This document shows positions 1-10,475 of a stretch of 64,000 nt of DNA, in pieces; the stretch's first letter is position 1; every line of letters starts with the position of its first letter. The DNA lies in NCBI GenBank assembly GCA_930986645.1, contig CAKNJS010000006.1, forward strand, positions 31,430-95,429. Direction: 5' to 3'. A program made the translations under genes and the position numbers. This stretch comes from an uncultured Lachnoclostridium sp. (GTDB taxonomy: Bacteria; Bacillota; Clostridia; Lachnospirales; Lachnospiraceae). A model generated the notes under the pieces. It ran no database searches. It was not told the origin of the DNA and worked only from the letters and a program-made list of their open reading frames with translations.

Positions 1-1425
1 ATATGCATAGTCTTTGATAAAATCATCATAGCCGATCCTTTTTCGTATATACTGAATCCCCGCATACGGAGCCATTTTCGCCAGCATTTTCACATCCCAC
101 TCAAACTGGTCAACTCTGTCCATCATCCAGTCCTTGTCACAGTAGAATTTCCGGATCTCCTCAAATGAAATCTCTCTCCCCGTCAGGCTGTCCCTTCCGA
201 TATACCGTTTCGGCCGGTTCATTACCTGAAGGAAGTCCCTTCTCTCTCTCTTTCCCAGCGCCAGCCGCATATATGCCTGAATATCCTTCGCTATAAAATG
301 ATTGTATATATTAGGGAGATGTTCCTTCATCTGAAACGGGATACGGCGTTCGATCAGTTCTTCGACTACAGGTCTCGCATCTGTATGTATCCGGAAAAGC
401 ACCGCCGTTTCTTCCGGCTCATACCCGGCATCAATACGCTTTTCAATCTCATCCGCAACATAACCGGCTTCCTCGGCCGGATCTTTTAATTCCTGAATAT
501 GCAGACATTTTCCCCGTTCTTTCACTGCCGTCAGGTCCTTGTAAAACCGTCTCTGGTTGTGACTGATCAGTTTCAGAGAATTTCTGACGATATTCCCGGT
601 GGAACGGTAATTTTTACCGAGGGTAATCTGCCTTGCATCAGGATAATCTTTCAGAAATTGGAACATAAGTTCAGAATCAGCCCCGCGGAATCCATAGATT
701 GCCTGATCATCATCGCCCACAACATAAAGATTGTTTTCCGGAAGCGCAAGCATACGGATCACATCATACTGCACCCGGTTAATATCCTGAAATTCGTCTA
801 CCAGAATATACTTGAACTTCTTCTGCCACAGTTCCAATACATCCGGCCTTGATTCAAACAATTCATAACACACGACAAGCATATCATCAAAGTCTATTTT
901 TCTGAGCGATTTTCTTCGTTCTTCGTATGCTCTGTATATCTCTCTGAATGCTTCTGCATTGACTTTTGCTGACACAAACTCGTCTAAAGGCAGTCTGTTG
1001 TTTTTGATCTTCCCGATTTCTTCCGCGATATCCTGCAGGAAATCCTCTTCGTCAAACACTTCAAGTTCCTGTCTGGATATGACTTCTCTGAGTATCTGGT
1101 ATTTTTCTTCTTCCGACAGAATGTTGCGGCTGTCCATCCTGTAGGCCCACTTTAATATGCCATAATAAATCCCGTGAAAGGTGCCGGCTGTCACGGGAAT
1201 ACTTTTACTGCCCATCAGGGCGCTCAGTCTTGTTTTCATCTCGGTGGCAGCATAACGGGTAAATGTTACAACAAGAATTTCCTCCGGCTTTACGCCGCAT
1301 TTCTCAATCAGCCAGCGGATCCTGTTTACGATCGTAAGCGTCTTACCCGAACCGGGCCCTGCCAGTACCTGACAGGGCCCGGTTCCATGAATGACCGCCT
1401 CTTTCTGCCTCTCATTAAATTTCAT
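1..1425 (-). CDS. UvrD/Rep/PcrA-type ATP-dependent DNA helicase, partial (C-terminus runs off the window)
   Basis: Not in ORF track (no stop in window). Reverse translation from ATG at 1425 gives [36 protein letters not shown]... (Walker A GPGSGKT), ...[20 protein letters not shown]... and ...[16 protein letters not shown]..., hallmark SF1 UvrD motifs. Confidence 0.95.
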   Translation of the reverse strand, partial: MKFNERQKEAVIHGTGPCQVLAGPGSGKTLTIVNRIRWLIEKCGVKPEEILVVTFTRYAATEMKTRLSALMGSKSIPVTAGTFHGIYYGILKWAYRMDSRNILSEEEKYQILREVISRQELEVFDEEDFLQDIAEEIGKIKNNRLPLDEFVSAKVNAEAFREIYRAYEERRKSLRKIDFDDMLVVCYELFESRPDVLELWQKKFKYILVDEFQDINRVQYDVIRMLALPENNLYVVGDDDQAIYGFRGADSELMFQFLKDYPDARQITLGKNYRSTGNIVRNSLKLISHNQRRFYKDLTAVKERGKCLHIQELKDPAEEAGYVADEIEKRIDAGYEPEETAVLFRIHTDARPVVEELIERRIPFQMKEHLPNIYNHFIAKDIQAYMRLALGKRERRDFLQVMNRPKRYIGRDSLTGREISFEEIRKFYCDKDWMMDRVDQFEWDVKMLAKMAPYAGIQYIRKRIGYDDFIKDYAY

Positions 1426-2878
1426 GTAATTTCTCAATTCCTCTGCGGATCCTGCGAAGAGATTCCTCTTTTCCGAACACTTCCATCAGCTCAGTCGCGC
1501 CTCCCGGTGTGCTCTGCTTGCCTGAAACAGCCGTTCTCAAGGGCCACATCACATATCCGATCTTATAACCTTTTTCTCCTGCAAATCCTTTCAGCATCTC
1601 AAAGAGGGCATCATTGCTGAAGTCCTCCTGTGCCTCAAGGAGCGGAAGCACTTCCTCCAGCAGTGCAAGTCCTTTTTCCGGATCCGTCTTCATCTTCTTA
1701 TGTCTGTAGAGCTCACAGTCATAATCCGGAAGCTCTTCGATAAAATCAATCTGGTCATTTATATCCGGGAATATTTCAATTCTTGTTTTCACAAGCGCCG
1801 CTATCTTCTTAAGGTCATAATCCTTCGTAACCGTCTTTCTGATATACGGCTCAGCCATCTCGTAAAATCTGTCGAAATCCATCGCCTTCAAATATTCCCC
1901 GTTCATCCACTTCAGCTTCGTCGTATCAAACACAGCCGGCGATTTGCTCATATGACGGTAGTCGAATTCTTTCACCAGTTCTTCAAGAGAGAAGATCTCG
2001 CAGTTATCTGACGGGCACCATCCGAGAAGAGCCACATAGTTGACAACTGCTTCCGAGACAAACCCCTGATCGATCAGATCTTCATAAGAAGAATGTCCGC
2101 TTCTCTTGCTCAGCTTCTTGTGATTTTCATCTGTAATAAGAGGACAGTGGACGTATACCGGCACTTCCCATCCAAACGCATCATAGAGGCGGTTGTATTT
2201 CGGGGCGGATGCCAGATACTCGTTCCCTCTCACAACGTGTGTGATTCCCATCAGATGGTCATCCACTACATTTGCAAAATTATAAGTGGGAAACCCGTCT
2301 GATTTAATCAGGATCATATCATCCAGCTCTGCATTTGGGACCGTAATATCCCCGTATATTTCATCATGAAATGTAGTCACGCCTTCATTGGGCACGTTCA
2401 GGCGGATTACCCACGGCTTCCCGGCTGCCAGATTCGCCTCCACCTCTTCACGGCTCAGACCGAGGCAGTGCTTATCATATACGACAATGTCTGTTCCGTC
2501 CTCGGAGACCGACGTCTTTAAAGACTCAAGACGCTCTTTATCACAGAAGCAGTAGTATGCGTCCCCCTGCTCCACAAGCTGTTTTGCATACTTCAGATAT
2601 ATTCCCTCAGCCTGTCTCTCACTCTGGATATAAGGACCGTATCCTCCATCCTTATCCGGTCCTTCGTCATGAACCAGTCCGGTCTTTGCCAGTGTTCTGT
2701 ATATAATGTCCGTAGCTCCTTCCACATAGCGTTCCTGATCCGTATCCTCCACACGGAGAATAAAATCTCCTCCTTCGTGTTTCGCGATCAGATACGCGTA
2801 AAGCGCTGTTCTTAAGTTGCCCACATGCATCCGGCCTGTCGGGCTGGGTGCGAATCTTGTTCTTACTCGGTTGCTCAT
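1415..2878 (-). CDS. gltX: Glutamyl-tRNA synthetase
   Basis: [25 protein letters not shown] class I aaRS signature and KLSKRSG motif; 487 aa. Confidence 0.96.
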   Translation of the reverse strand: MSNRVRTRFAPSPTGRMHVGNLRTALYAYLIAKHEGGDFILRVEDTDQERYVEGATDIIYRTLAKTGLVHDEGPDKDGGYGPYIQSERQAEGIYLKYAKQLVEQGDAYYCFCDKERLESLKTSVSEDGTDIVVYDKHCLGLSREEVEANLAAGKPWVIRLNVPNEGVTTFHDEIYGDITVPNAELDDMILIKSDGFPTYNFANVVDDHLMGITHVVRGNEYLASAPKYNRLYDAFGWEVPVYVHCPLITDENHKKLSKRSGHSSYEDLIDQGFVSEAVVNYVALLGWCPSDNCEIFSLEELVKEFDYRHMSKSPAVFDTTKLKWMNGEYLKAMDFDRFYEMAEPYIRKTVTKDYDLKKIAALVKTRIEIFPDINDQIDFIEELPDYDCELYRHKKMKTDPEKGLALLEEVLPLLEAQEDFSNDALFEMLKGFAGEKGYKIGYVMWPLRTAVSGKQSTPGGATELMEVFGKEESLRRIRRGIEKLHEI

Positions 2879-2900
2879 TTTCTCTCTCCAATTTCAGTCT

Positions 2901-3650
2901 TTAAATATTTTCTTTCTTATATTCAGATACCATGCTGGCAAGGAATTCATCGCTCCGTCCGCGGATCACAATATCCGCCCTCTGATCCGAATAATGTTCT
3001 GTCTCTGTTACCAGAATCAGATTCGGTCCGGTATAATACTGAATCAGCTGGCTGCACAGAGGGGTTGTCAGATTTGCCCCCAGTACCAGCAGCGTATCCG
3101 CCTTCTCCACTTCCTGCGCGGCCTGTGTCATAACTGCATTATTAATCATCTCGCCGAACAGACACACCTGAGGGCGGATCGCCGTCATGCACTTTTCGCA
3201 GAGCGGCACACCTTTTGCAGCTTTTATATACTCTATCGGATATTTTCTCCCGCACACGGGACACGCATTGTCAAACACCGTGCCTTTCATATTCAGGACA
3301 TTTCTGCATCCGGCTCGATCCTCAAGTCCTGCAATGCGCCGGGTTATGATCGAATCGATAAGTCCGTAATCCTGCAGTTCCTTAAGAGCCAGAAATCCCT
3401 TTCCCGGGGAGACTTCTGCTGCTTTCAGGATAACTTCTTTGTAAAAGCGGAAAAACAGTTCCTTTCTTGCCGAATAGAAAGCACTGCTGAATATTTCCTC
3501 AAAGGAATATCCGTACTTTTCTTCGATCTCATAGGATTCCTGTCCGTCACGCAGAAGCGGATACCCGCTCTCCGCCATCAGACCTGCACCGCTTAAAACC
3601 ACGGTATAACTGCTGTCCTTCAAAATCTGAAGCATATTTTTTTCTCTCAT
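2901..3650 (-). CDS. Sir2-like protein with divergent catalytic motifs
   Basis: VVLSGAGLMAESGYP (GAG NAD-binding motif), two CxxC zinc motifs (CPVC...CEKC), IRPQVCLFGE, LVLGANL; canonical TQNID and ELHG replaced. Confidence 0.82.
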   Translation of the reverse strand: MREKNMLQILKDSSYTVVLSGAGLMAESGYPLLRDGQESYEIEEKYGYSFEEIFSSAFYSARKELFFRFYKEVILKAAEVSPGKGFLALKELQDYGLIDSIITRRIAGLEDRAGCRNVLNMKGTVFDNACPVCGRKYPIEYIKAAKGVPLCEKCMTAIRPQVCLFGEMINNAVMTQAAQEVEKADTLLVLGANLTTPLCSQLIQYYTGPNLILVTETEHYSDQRADIVIRGRSDEFLASMVSEYKKENI

Positions 3651-3712
3651 AGAAGTCCCCTCCCTTCTGCCGCCGCAAATGCCGGCAGACCATGTTTCTG
3701 TAATATATCGAT

Positions 3713-3741
3713 ATTATAAAACAATTCGAAGGAATCTTCAA
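3713..3741 (-). promoter_or_regulatory. Sigma-A-type promoter for the Sir2-like/gltX/uvrD operon
   Basis: Minus strand TTGAAG - 17 nt - TATAAT; ATATCGATAT palindrome just downstream of -10. Confidence 0.65.
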
Positions 3742-3746
3742 CAATC

Positions 3747-4859
3747 CTATGGCGTTTCTCTGACAAGCAGCTCAATGTCCTCCGGAAGCCCCGTTGAATC
3801 TATAATCGGGCAGGCAGCCGCATCTATCGTTTCCAGCTGTGAACCGTCAAATGCCCCGGCAGCAAAACGCTCAACATGGGACGGAACTTTATAAGTCCCG
3901 GTTCTTCCGGCGGGGAAAGCAAGGATGCACGATCCGTTTTCCGAATAGAGTATTCCTTGTTCTGCATAATACTCTCCCGAAGGCGCCATCTCATACCACT
4001 CTATATTGGAAAGCCCTGAAAAAGCTCCCTCTTCAATATATGTAATATTAGACGGAATACGCATCTCGCGCACCTCAGGAAATCCTGCCGCAAATGTACC
4101 TGCAGCAATTCCCGTGCATCCCTCAGACGGCAGTTCCAGATATTCGTCAGCCGCAATAAGAGCCGGATCGGCAACTCCGTAAATCATCCCTGTGTCGTTG
4201 ACAAGGAACCCGTTCACCACGCCCGCCGGCGGTCCGGCCGGACTTTCCGGAGGGATGACCGCCTCCGGATCTGTTTCTTCTCCCTCATATCCGTCCATCC
4301 CGGTATCAGCCGCCGTATTTCCAGCTTCTCCGGATATTGTACTTTCCGAAGTACCAAAGTGCTGTTCTGCCGGCGGCACCGCAGATATATTCATACTGTC
4401 TTCCGCCGTCATTACCGGGCTTGCGTCTCCTTGTTTATCTGATTCCGGATAAACAGGCACATCTTCCGCCGTTATATTTCTATTCACGGGCACTGCTGTA
4501 TCTCTCTCATTCACATCTGCTGTCTCCGGCACCGGCATTACGGAAGGCAGCCATGTAATGTCCGCAGTTTCCGACATTCCGTTTCCCGCTTCATATACCG
4601 CATTTCCCGCGTCAGGCGCTTTGTCACCCTGAACCGGTCTTCTGCCGGTATACACTCCCGCGGCCATAATCAGAAAAGCCGCAAATACGACTAAAACTTT
4701 AGAGATTCTGGGCGCAGCCTCCGCCGAAAATCTTTCTCTGTAAAGTGTCCCGCACAATTCCATTTCCATCCCTGTCCTTTCTTCACCACAACACATATGG
4801 AAAATATTTCCATTTATTTTGCCAGAAAATAAGATATCAGAGAAAAAGGAATGCCGCAA
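3747..4859 (-). CDS. BspA-type leucine-rich-repeat surface/membrane protein with one N-terminal TM helix
   Basis: VLVVFAAFLIMAAGVYTG TM segment; C-terminal LRR_5-like units (IPSNITYIEEGAFSGLSNIEWYE, VPSHVERFAAGAFDGSQLETI). Confidence 0.7.
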   Translation of the reverse strand: MRHSFFSDILFSGKINGNIFHMCCGEERTGMEMELCGTLYRERFSAEAAPRISKVLVVFAAFLIMAAGVYTGRRPVQGDKAPDAGNAVYEAGNGMSETADITWLPSVMPVPETADVNERDTAVPVNRNITAEDVPVYPESDKQGDASPVMTAEDSMNISAVPPAEQHFGTSESTISGEAGNTAADTGMDGYEGEETDPEAVIPPESPAGPPAGVVNGFLVNDTGMIYGVADPALIAADEYLELPSEGCTGIAAGTFAAGFPEVREMRIPSNITYIEEGAFSGLSNIEWYEMAPSGEYYAEQGILYSENGSCILAFPAGRTGTYKVPSHVERFAAGAFDGSQLETIDAAACPIIDSTGLPEDIELLVRETP

Positions 4860-4921
4860 TCATTCGCAACATTCCTTTGCATTTTTCTGTATTATTTATA
4901 AACTGCCCGGAAACCTGCCTG

Positions 4922-6355
4922 TCAGACATTGATCTGTGCTGTCATTCCGAGAACTTCTTTATTTTCTTCAAGAAGCGGGTTAATCACGTTTTTCAGATAT
5001 GCTTCTACCTGTTCTTTGGCGCGTCCCACATATCTGGACGGATCCATCGTCTTCTGAAGATCTTCAAGGCTTAAATTAAATGCCGGATCTGCCGCGATCA
5101 GTTCAAGCAGATTATTATCCAGACCTTTTTCTTTTACATTTCTTCCTGCTTCCATGGAAAGCTCACGGATACGCTCGTGCAGTTCCTGCCTGTCTCCGCC
5201 GGCTTTTACCGCATCCATCATGATATTCTCTGTAGCCATAAACGGAAGCTCAGCCATGAGATGTTTCTCGATTACCTTCGGATATACAACAAGACCGTCT
5301 ACCACGTTCAGACACAGATCCAGAATGCCGTCAATGGCAAGGAAACCTTCCGGGACACTCAGACGCTTGTTTGCGGAATCATCCAGAGTACGCTCAAACC
5401 ACTGTGTCGCCGATGTGACAGCCGGATTAAGCGCATCGATCATCACATAACGTGACAGGGATGCGATCCGCTCGCTTCTCATCGGATTTCTCTTATATGC
5501 CATAGCAGAAGAACCGATCTGTGTCTTCTCAAACGGTTCCTCGATTTCCTTCAGATGCTGAAGAAGACGGATATCATTTGAAAATTTGTGGGCGCTTGCA
5601 GCAATTCCCGCGAGCACGTTCAGAACCCGTGTATCTACTTTTCTTGAGTATGTCTGTCCGGAAACCGGATAGCACGCCTTGAATCCCATTTTCTCGGCAA
5701 TCATCGGATCGATCTTGTCAATTGTCTCCTGATCCCCGTCAAAAAGTTCAAGAAAGCTTGCCTGTGTTCCTGTAGTTCCCTTAGAGCCAAGGAGCTTCAG
5801 GCTGCCCAGCACATAATCCAGATCTTCCAGATCCATCTCAAACTCCTGCATCCACAGGGTAGCGCGTTTTCCTACTGTCGTCGGCTGCGCCGGCTGGAAA
5901 TGGGTAAATGCGAGAGTCGGCTGGCTCTTCTGTGCATCCGCGAATTTTGCAAGCTCCGCGATTACGTTGATCAGTTTCTTTCTCACCAGCTTCAATGCCT
6001 CAGACATGATAATAATATCCGTATTGTCTCCGACATAACAGGATGTGGCGCCCAGATGGATAATTCCCTTTGCCTTCGGGCACTGCACGCCGTACGCATA
6101 AACGTGGGACATAACATCGTGACGGACAACTTTTTCACGTTCCTTTGCCACATCATAATTGATATCATCCGCATGGCTTTTCAGCTCCTCGATCTGCTCA
6201 TCCGTGATATTAAGTCCCAGCTCTTTCTCGGTTTCCGCCAGAGCGATCCAGAGTTTTCTCCATGTACGGAATTTCTTGTCCGGTGAAAAGATATACTGCA
6301 TCTCCTTACTTGCATAGCGCTCTGAAAGCGGGCTGACATAGCGGTCATTTGACAT
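4922..6355 (-). CDS. purB: Adenylosuccinate lyase
   Basis: Fumarase/ASL superfamily signature IGSSAMAYKRNPMRSERI; 477 aa. Confidence 0.95.
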   Translation of the reverse strand: MSNDRYVSPLSERYASKEMQYIFSPDKKFRTWRKLWIALAETEKELGLNITDEQIEELKSHADDINYDVAKEREKVVRHDVMSHVYAYGVQCPKAKGIIHLGATSCYVGDNTDIIIMSEALKLVRKKLINVIAELAKFADAQKSQPTLAFTHFQPAQPTTVGKRATLWMQEFEMDLEDLDYVLGSLKLLGSKGTTGTQASFLELFDGDQETIDKIDPMIAEKMGFKACYPVSGQTYSRKVDTRVLNVLAGIAASAHKFSNDIRLLQHLKEIEEPFEKTQIGSSAMAYKRNPMRSERIASLSRYVMIDALNPAVTSATQWFERTLDDSANKRLSVPEGFLAIDGILDLCLNVVDGLVVYPKVIEKHLMAELPFMATENIMMDAVKAGGDRQELHERIRELSMEAGRNVKEKGLDNNLLELIAADPAFNLSLEDLQKTMDPSRYVGRAKEQVEAYLKNVINPLLEENKEVLGMTAQINV

Positions 6356-6409
6356 AATTTTGTTCTCCTTTTCTTAATTTATAACACAGCAGCTCCCTGC
6401 CGTATCGTT

Positions 6410-7837
6410 CTACTCAAAAGCGTGGCTGATATCCTCATTCGGAACTTCCATAGGATACTGCCCGGTAAAGCATGCGTCACAGAACTTTAATTCTCCGACC
6501 ATATCTTTCAGCTTGCTGATCTCCATATATCCGAGAGAATCGGCACCGATCATCTGACGGATCTGCTCCGGTGTATGCGAGTGTGCGATCAGCTGGTCGT
6601 CGGACGGGACATCCGTTCCGAAATAACACGGATGAAGGAACGGAGGCGAACTGATTCTCACATGGACTTCTGTCGCGCCTGCATTTTTCAGCATCCTGAT
6701 AATATTGGCACAGGTCGTCCCCCTTACGATGGAATCATCCACCATAACGATTCTTTTTCCCCGTACTACTTCCGGGATTACATTCAGCTTAATCTTAACA
6801 CTGGACTCGCGGTCACTTTGTTTCGGCTTGATAAATGTACGCCCCACATAGCTGTTCTTGTGAAAGGCCATCCCGTATGGTATTCCTGAATACTCGGAGT
6901 AACCCTTGGCCGCTACAAGTCCCGAATCCGGCACGCCCACCACAAGATCGGCATCCACCGGATAAGACTCTGCCAGTGCCTTTCCCGCCAGAATCCGGGA
7001 GTGGTACACATTGACCCCGTCAAGCGTACTGTCTGTACGGGCAAAATAAATGTATTCGAAGATACATCTTGCCTGCTTCTCATCCGGAATTGCCATGCTC
7101 ATATCAGATGCAATTCCGTCCCTCGTGATCGTTACGATCTCGCCCGGTTTTACATCTCTGACAAATTCAGCATCGACCGCCGTAATTGCACAGCTCTCGG
7201 ATGCAAGGAAATAAGTGTTGTCCCTTTTTCCAATACACAGCGGCTTCAGTCCGAAAGGATCTCTCGCACCGATCATCTTGCGCGGGCTGTTCACAACGAG
7301 TGCATAAGCTCCCCTGATCTTCTTCATCGCATTTTTCACTGCTTCTTCCGCAGTTCTCGTGTTCAGCCGCTCTCTGGCTATGTGATATGCGATCACCTCG
7401 GAATCGATCGTGGTCTGGAAGATTGCCCCCGTATATTCCAGCTCTCTTCTCAGCTCGATCGCGTTGACCAGATTCCCGTTATGGGCAATGGCCAGCGTTC
7501 CTTTTACATAATTGATCACAAGGGGCTGTGCATTCTCTACTCTGGTTCCCCCTGCAGTAGAATAGCGTACATGCCCGACTCCCAGATTACCCTTAAGCTC
7601 AGAGAGAGTGTCTTCGTCAAACACATCATTTACATGTCCCAGCCCTTTTTTCGACAGGACTCTCCGCTGTCCTTCCGTATCAGTCACTGCAATGCCGCAG
7701 CTCTCCTGACCTCTGTGCTGCAGTGCAAACAGTCCGTAATAAATCGACGGCGCCACATCGCGCCCGTCCATATCGTAAGCCCCGAAGACTCCGCATTCCT
7801 CGCCAAGCCCTGTAGTGACTCTTTCAAAATTATCCAT
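6410..7837 (-). CDS. purF: Amidophosphoribosyltransferase
   Basis: EECGVFGAYD (N-terminal Cys nucleophile after short propeptide), HRGQESCGIA, PRPP motif VMVDDSIVRGTT. Confidence 0.96.
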   Translation of the reverse strand: MDNFERVTTGLGEECGVFGAYDMDGRDVAPSIYYGLFALQHRGQESCGIAVTDTEGQRRVLSKKGLGHVNDVFDEDTLSELKGNLGVGHVRYSTAGGTRVENAQPLVINYVKGTLAIAHNGNLVNAIELRRELEYTGAIFQTTIDSEVIAYHIARERLNTRTAEEAVKNAMKKIRGAYALVVNSPRKMIGARDPFGLKPLCIGKRDNTYFLASESCAITAVDAEFVRDVKPGEIVTITRDGIASDMSMAIPDEKQARCIFEYIYFARTDSTLDGVNVYHSRILAGKALAESYPVDADLVVGVPDSGLVAAKGYSEYSGIPYGMAFHKNSYVGRTFIKPKQSDRESSVKIKLNVIPEVVRGKRIVMVDDSIVRGTTCANIIRMLKNAGATEVHVRISSPPFLHPCYFGTDVPSDDQLIAHSHTPEQIRQMIGADSLGYMEISKLKDMVGELKFCDACFTGQYPMEVPNEDISHAFE

Positions 7838-7864
7838 TTAATTTCACTCCTTATTGCAAACTCG

Positions 7865-7893
7865 ATTATAATATAAGGCAGGTGGAAAATCAA
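7865..7893 (-). promoter_or_regulatory. Promoter for purF-purB
   Basis: Minus strand TTGATT - 17 nt - TATAAT, about 20 nt from predicted start to AAGGAG RBS/ATG region. Confidence 0.65.
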
Positions 7894-8010
7894 CATTCCC
7901 CCCTGCCCTGTATCTCTCCGGTTCATTATTTTATTTCCGGACTTTTTATAAGTTTTTCTAATATATACACTGTAATTTATCGATTTTGCATATAAACCCG
8001 GCACTGTACG

Positions 8011-8796
8011 TCAGCCATTTGTATAACGTGACAAAAATTGTTTTGTTCGTTCTTCCTTTGGATTTTCAAACACTTCTTCCGGTGTTCCGCATTCAAGAAT
8101 ACGGCCGTCATCCATAAAAATCACCTGACTTGAGACATCTCTCGCAAAGGCCATCTCATGTGTAACAATGATCATTGTCGTCTCCTGCTCCGCAAGTCCC
8201 TTGATCACCTTGAGGACCTCTCCTGTAAGCTCAGGATCGAGCGCGGACGTAGGTTCATCGAAACAGAGGATGTCCGGCTTTAAGGCAAGCGCTCTTGCGA
8301 TTGCAACGCGCTGGCACTGTCCGCCCGAAAGCTGATGCGGATAATTGTTGATCCTGTCGGAAAGTCCCATCTGATCCAGAAGAGCCTTTGCCTCCCGTTC
8401 GATCTGTTCATGGATTTCTTTTTTTCTCGCCTTATAGTCCGGTTTTTCTTTCGCCAGAAGTTCCTTTGCCAGCATCACATTCTGAAGAGCCGTATACTGC
8501 GGGAAAAGATTAAAAGACTGAAATACAAGTCCAAAGTGAAGACGTTTTCTCCGGATCTCACTTTCCTGACGCGTCTGAGGATTCGCAGCGTCAAACAATG
8601 TCTCCCCGTTCACACGGATCACTCCGCCGTCCGGCTGCTCCAGAAAATTCAGACAGCGCAGCAGCGTTGTCTTTCCGCTTCCGGATGAACCGATCATGGA
8701 GAGTACTTTTCCTTTTTCCAGTGAAAAGCTGATATCCTTTAATACTTCTGTATTTCCAAAACTTTTACTTATATGCTGTACTTCCAATATTGCCAT
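8011..8796 (-). CDS. Polar amino-acid ABC transporter ATP-binding protein
   Basis: [40 protein letters not shown]. Confidence 0.95.
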   Translation of the reverse strand: MAILEVQHISKSFGNTEVLKDISFSLEKGKVLSMIGSSGSGKTTLLRCLNFLEQPDGGVIRVNGETLFDAANPQTRQESEIRRKRLHFGLVFQSFNLFPQYTALQNVMLAKELLAKEKPDYKARKKEIHEQIEREAKALLDQMGLSDRINNYPHQLSGGQCQRVAIARALALKPDILCFDEPTSALDPELTGEVLKVIKGLAEQETTMIIVTHEMAFARDVSSQVIFMDDGRILECGTPEEVFENPKEERTKQFLSRYTNG

Positions 8797-8808
8797 AGTT
8801 CGCGCCTC

Positions 8809-9492
8809 CTATCTGAAATATTCCAGTTTTCTCTCAAGACGTCCCAGAAGGACCGTCAGAATGCCGTTAAAGATCAGATAGTAAACTGCCGTGAAAAACA
8901 GCGGCCAGATTACGCCGGCAATCCCCATATTGCCTTTCATAAACGACTGGCCTGCCCAGATGACTTCCTGAAGCGCAATAATACGGGAAAGTGATGTATC
9001 CTTTACCAATGTAATAATCTCATTGGACATAGGCGGCACGATCCTCTTGATCATCTGAAGCAGCTTGACCTTGAAGAAAATCTGGCTTTTTGTCATGCCG
9101 AGCACAAGCCCTGCCTCTTCCTGGCCTTTTGGCACACCCTGAATTCCTCCTCTGTAGATTTCCGAGAAATAACAGGAGTAGTTGAAGATAAATGCGACGG
9201 AAGCCGCCATAAACCTTCCGCTCTCGCCGCCGCCCCATATATTATTGCCTCCTACCAGTCCGGGCATAAAATATATGATCAAAAGCTGGATCATCAGAGG
9301 GGTTCCTCTGATGATCCACACAATGATCTTCGTAAAGTAACTCAACGGTTTAAAACGGGACATGGATCCGAAGGAAATAATAAGTCCCAATGGAATTGCT
9401 CCCAGAAGCGTCACAAAAAACAGCTTCAGCGTCTGCAGGAATCCTCCGTTTAATGCCCCAACAACAATAGGAAACTGTTCTGAAAATGTCAT
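8809..9492 (-). CDS. Polar amino-acid ABC transporter permease
   Basis: His/Glu/Gln-type permease; EIYRGGIQGVPKGQEEAGLVLGM EAA loop; operon with ATPase and SBP. Confidence 0.93.
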   Translation of the reverse strand: MTFSEQFPIVVGALNGGFLQTLKLFFVTLLGAIPLGLIISFGSMSRFKPLSYFTKIIVWIIRGTPLMIQLLIIYFMPGLVGGNNIWGGGESGRFMAASVAFIFNYSCYFSEIYRGGIQGVPKGQEEAGLVLGMTKSQIFFKVKLLQMIKRIVPPMSNEIITLVKDTSLSRIIALQEVIWAGQSFMKGNMGIAGVIWPLFFTAVYYLIFNGILTVLLGRLERKLEYFR

Positions 9493-9522
9493 AAAATTAC
9501 TCCGTCCGTACTATAGTCTTCT

Positions 9523-10329
9523 TTACTGCTCGATCAGCGCAGCCTGCACTCCGTATGTCTCTGCCAGTTTCTGAATGCTTCCGTCCTCATAGCAGGATGT
9601 AAAGAAGTTATTCAGTTCTTCTGTCAGGTCAGAGCCCTTTCTGAAACCTACGCCGTATTCTTCATTATTTAAACGAACTGTATATGTAAGATCCGCGTAG
9701 CTTGTTCCGTCTCCGATCATGGCCGCCGCCATAAGAAGATCGATCACGGCTGCATCAGAAGTTCCTGCTGCAACCTCCATAAGCGCATCAGACTGTGCGG
9801 TTACCGGTGTAACATTCAAACCTCTGGCTTCAAGTTCCTCTTCTCCGGCACTTCCCGCCTCGGCAGCAAAATTCAGGTCTTTAAGGCTGTCCTCATCCTG
9901 ATACTGGTCCGCCGCTTCTTTCGGCACAACTACAACCTGAGCATTGTTGAGGTATGCATCTGTACAGTCCATAGAACTGGTCACCTCCGGAGTCAGAGTC
10001 ATGCCGTTCCACACACAGTCAATCGTCTTTCCTTCCAGTTCCATGATCTTGTTATCCCAGTCAATCTCCACGAACTCAGCCTCAACCCCAAGACTCTCCG
10101 CAAATTTCTTGGCAAGGTCCGCATCGAATCCGATCCACTCGCCATTTTCGTCTTTGTAATCCATAGGCTCAAAGTTGGTAATGCCCACAACAAGGGTTCC
10201 CTTATCCTGCACATATGCCTTATCGCTCTCACTTTCACCGCTTTTGCCGCTATTTCCGGATCCACAGCCCGCCAGCAGGGAAACTGCCATACCCGCACAA
10301 AGTAATACACTCAATACTCTTTTTTTCAT
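9523..10329 (-). CDS. Amino-acid ABC transporter substrate-binding lipoprotein
   Basis: Lipobox MKKRVLSVLLCAGMAVSLLAGCG; SBP_bac_3-type GTLVVGITNFEPMDYKDENGEWIGFDADLAKKFAE. Track ORF extends to 10383; start reassigned to lipoprotein Met at 10329. Confidence 0.93.
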   Translation of the reverse strand: MKKRVLSVLLCAGMAVSLLAGCGSGNSGKSGESESDKAYVQDKGTLVVGITNFEPMDYKDENGEWIGFDADLAKKFAESLGVEAEFVEIDWDNKIMELEGKTIDCVWNGMTLTPEVTSSMDCTDAYLNNAQVVVVPKEAADQYQDEDSLKDLNFAAEAGSAGEEELEARGLNVTPVTAQSDALMEVAAGTSDAAVIDLLMAAAMIGDGTSYADLTYTVRLNNEEYGVGFRKGSDLTEELNNFFTSCYEDGSIQKLAETYGVQAALIEQ

Positions 10330-10416
10330 AATTACCTCCATCACCCACCGGATATCACCGGTTTTACTTTTTTTCTCTACCAATGAGTCACTGTACCATG
10401 GTAAAGTTACCGTTGT

Positions 10417-10445
10417 ATTCTATCATAATGATATCCCCCTGTCAA
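10417..10445 (-). promoter_or_regulatory. Strong promoter for the amino-acid ABC operon, overlapped by a palindrome
   Basis: Minus strand TTGACA - 17 nt - TAGAAT; inverted repeat tatccccctg(10432-10441)/cagggggata(10458-10467) covers the -35 and part of the spacer. Confidence 0.7.
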
Positions 10446-10475
10446 ATGATACTTTGTCAGGGGGATACTTCCGGC

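Noticed and set aside
7879-7912. Hairpin (GGCAGG..CCTGCC) between ABC transporter and purF as a purine riboswitch
   Set aside because: Too small for a purine or ZTP aptamer; it lies at and upstream of the purF -35 and is better explained as a weak terminator of the ABC operon.
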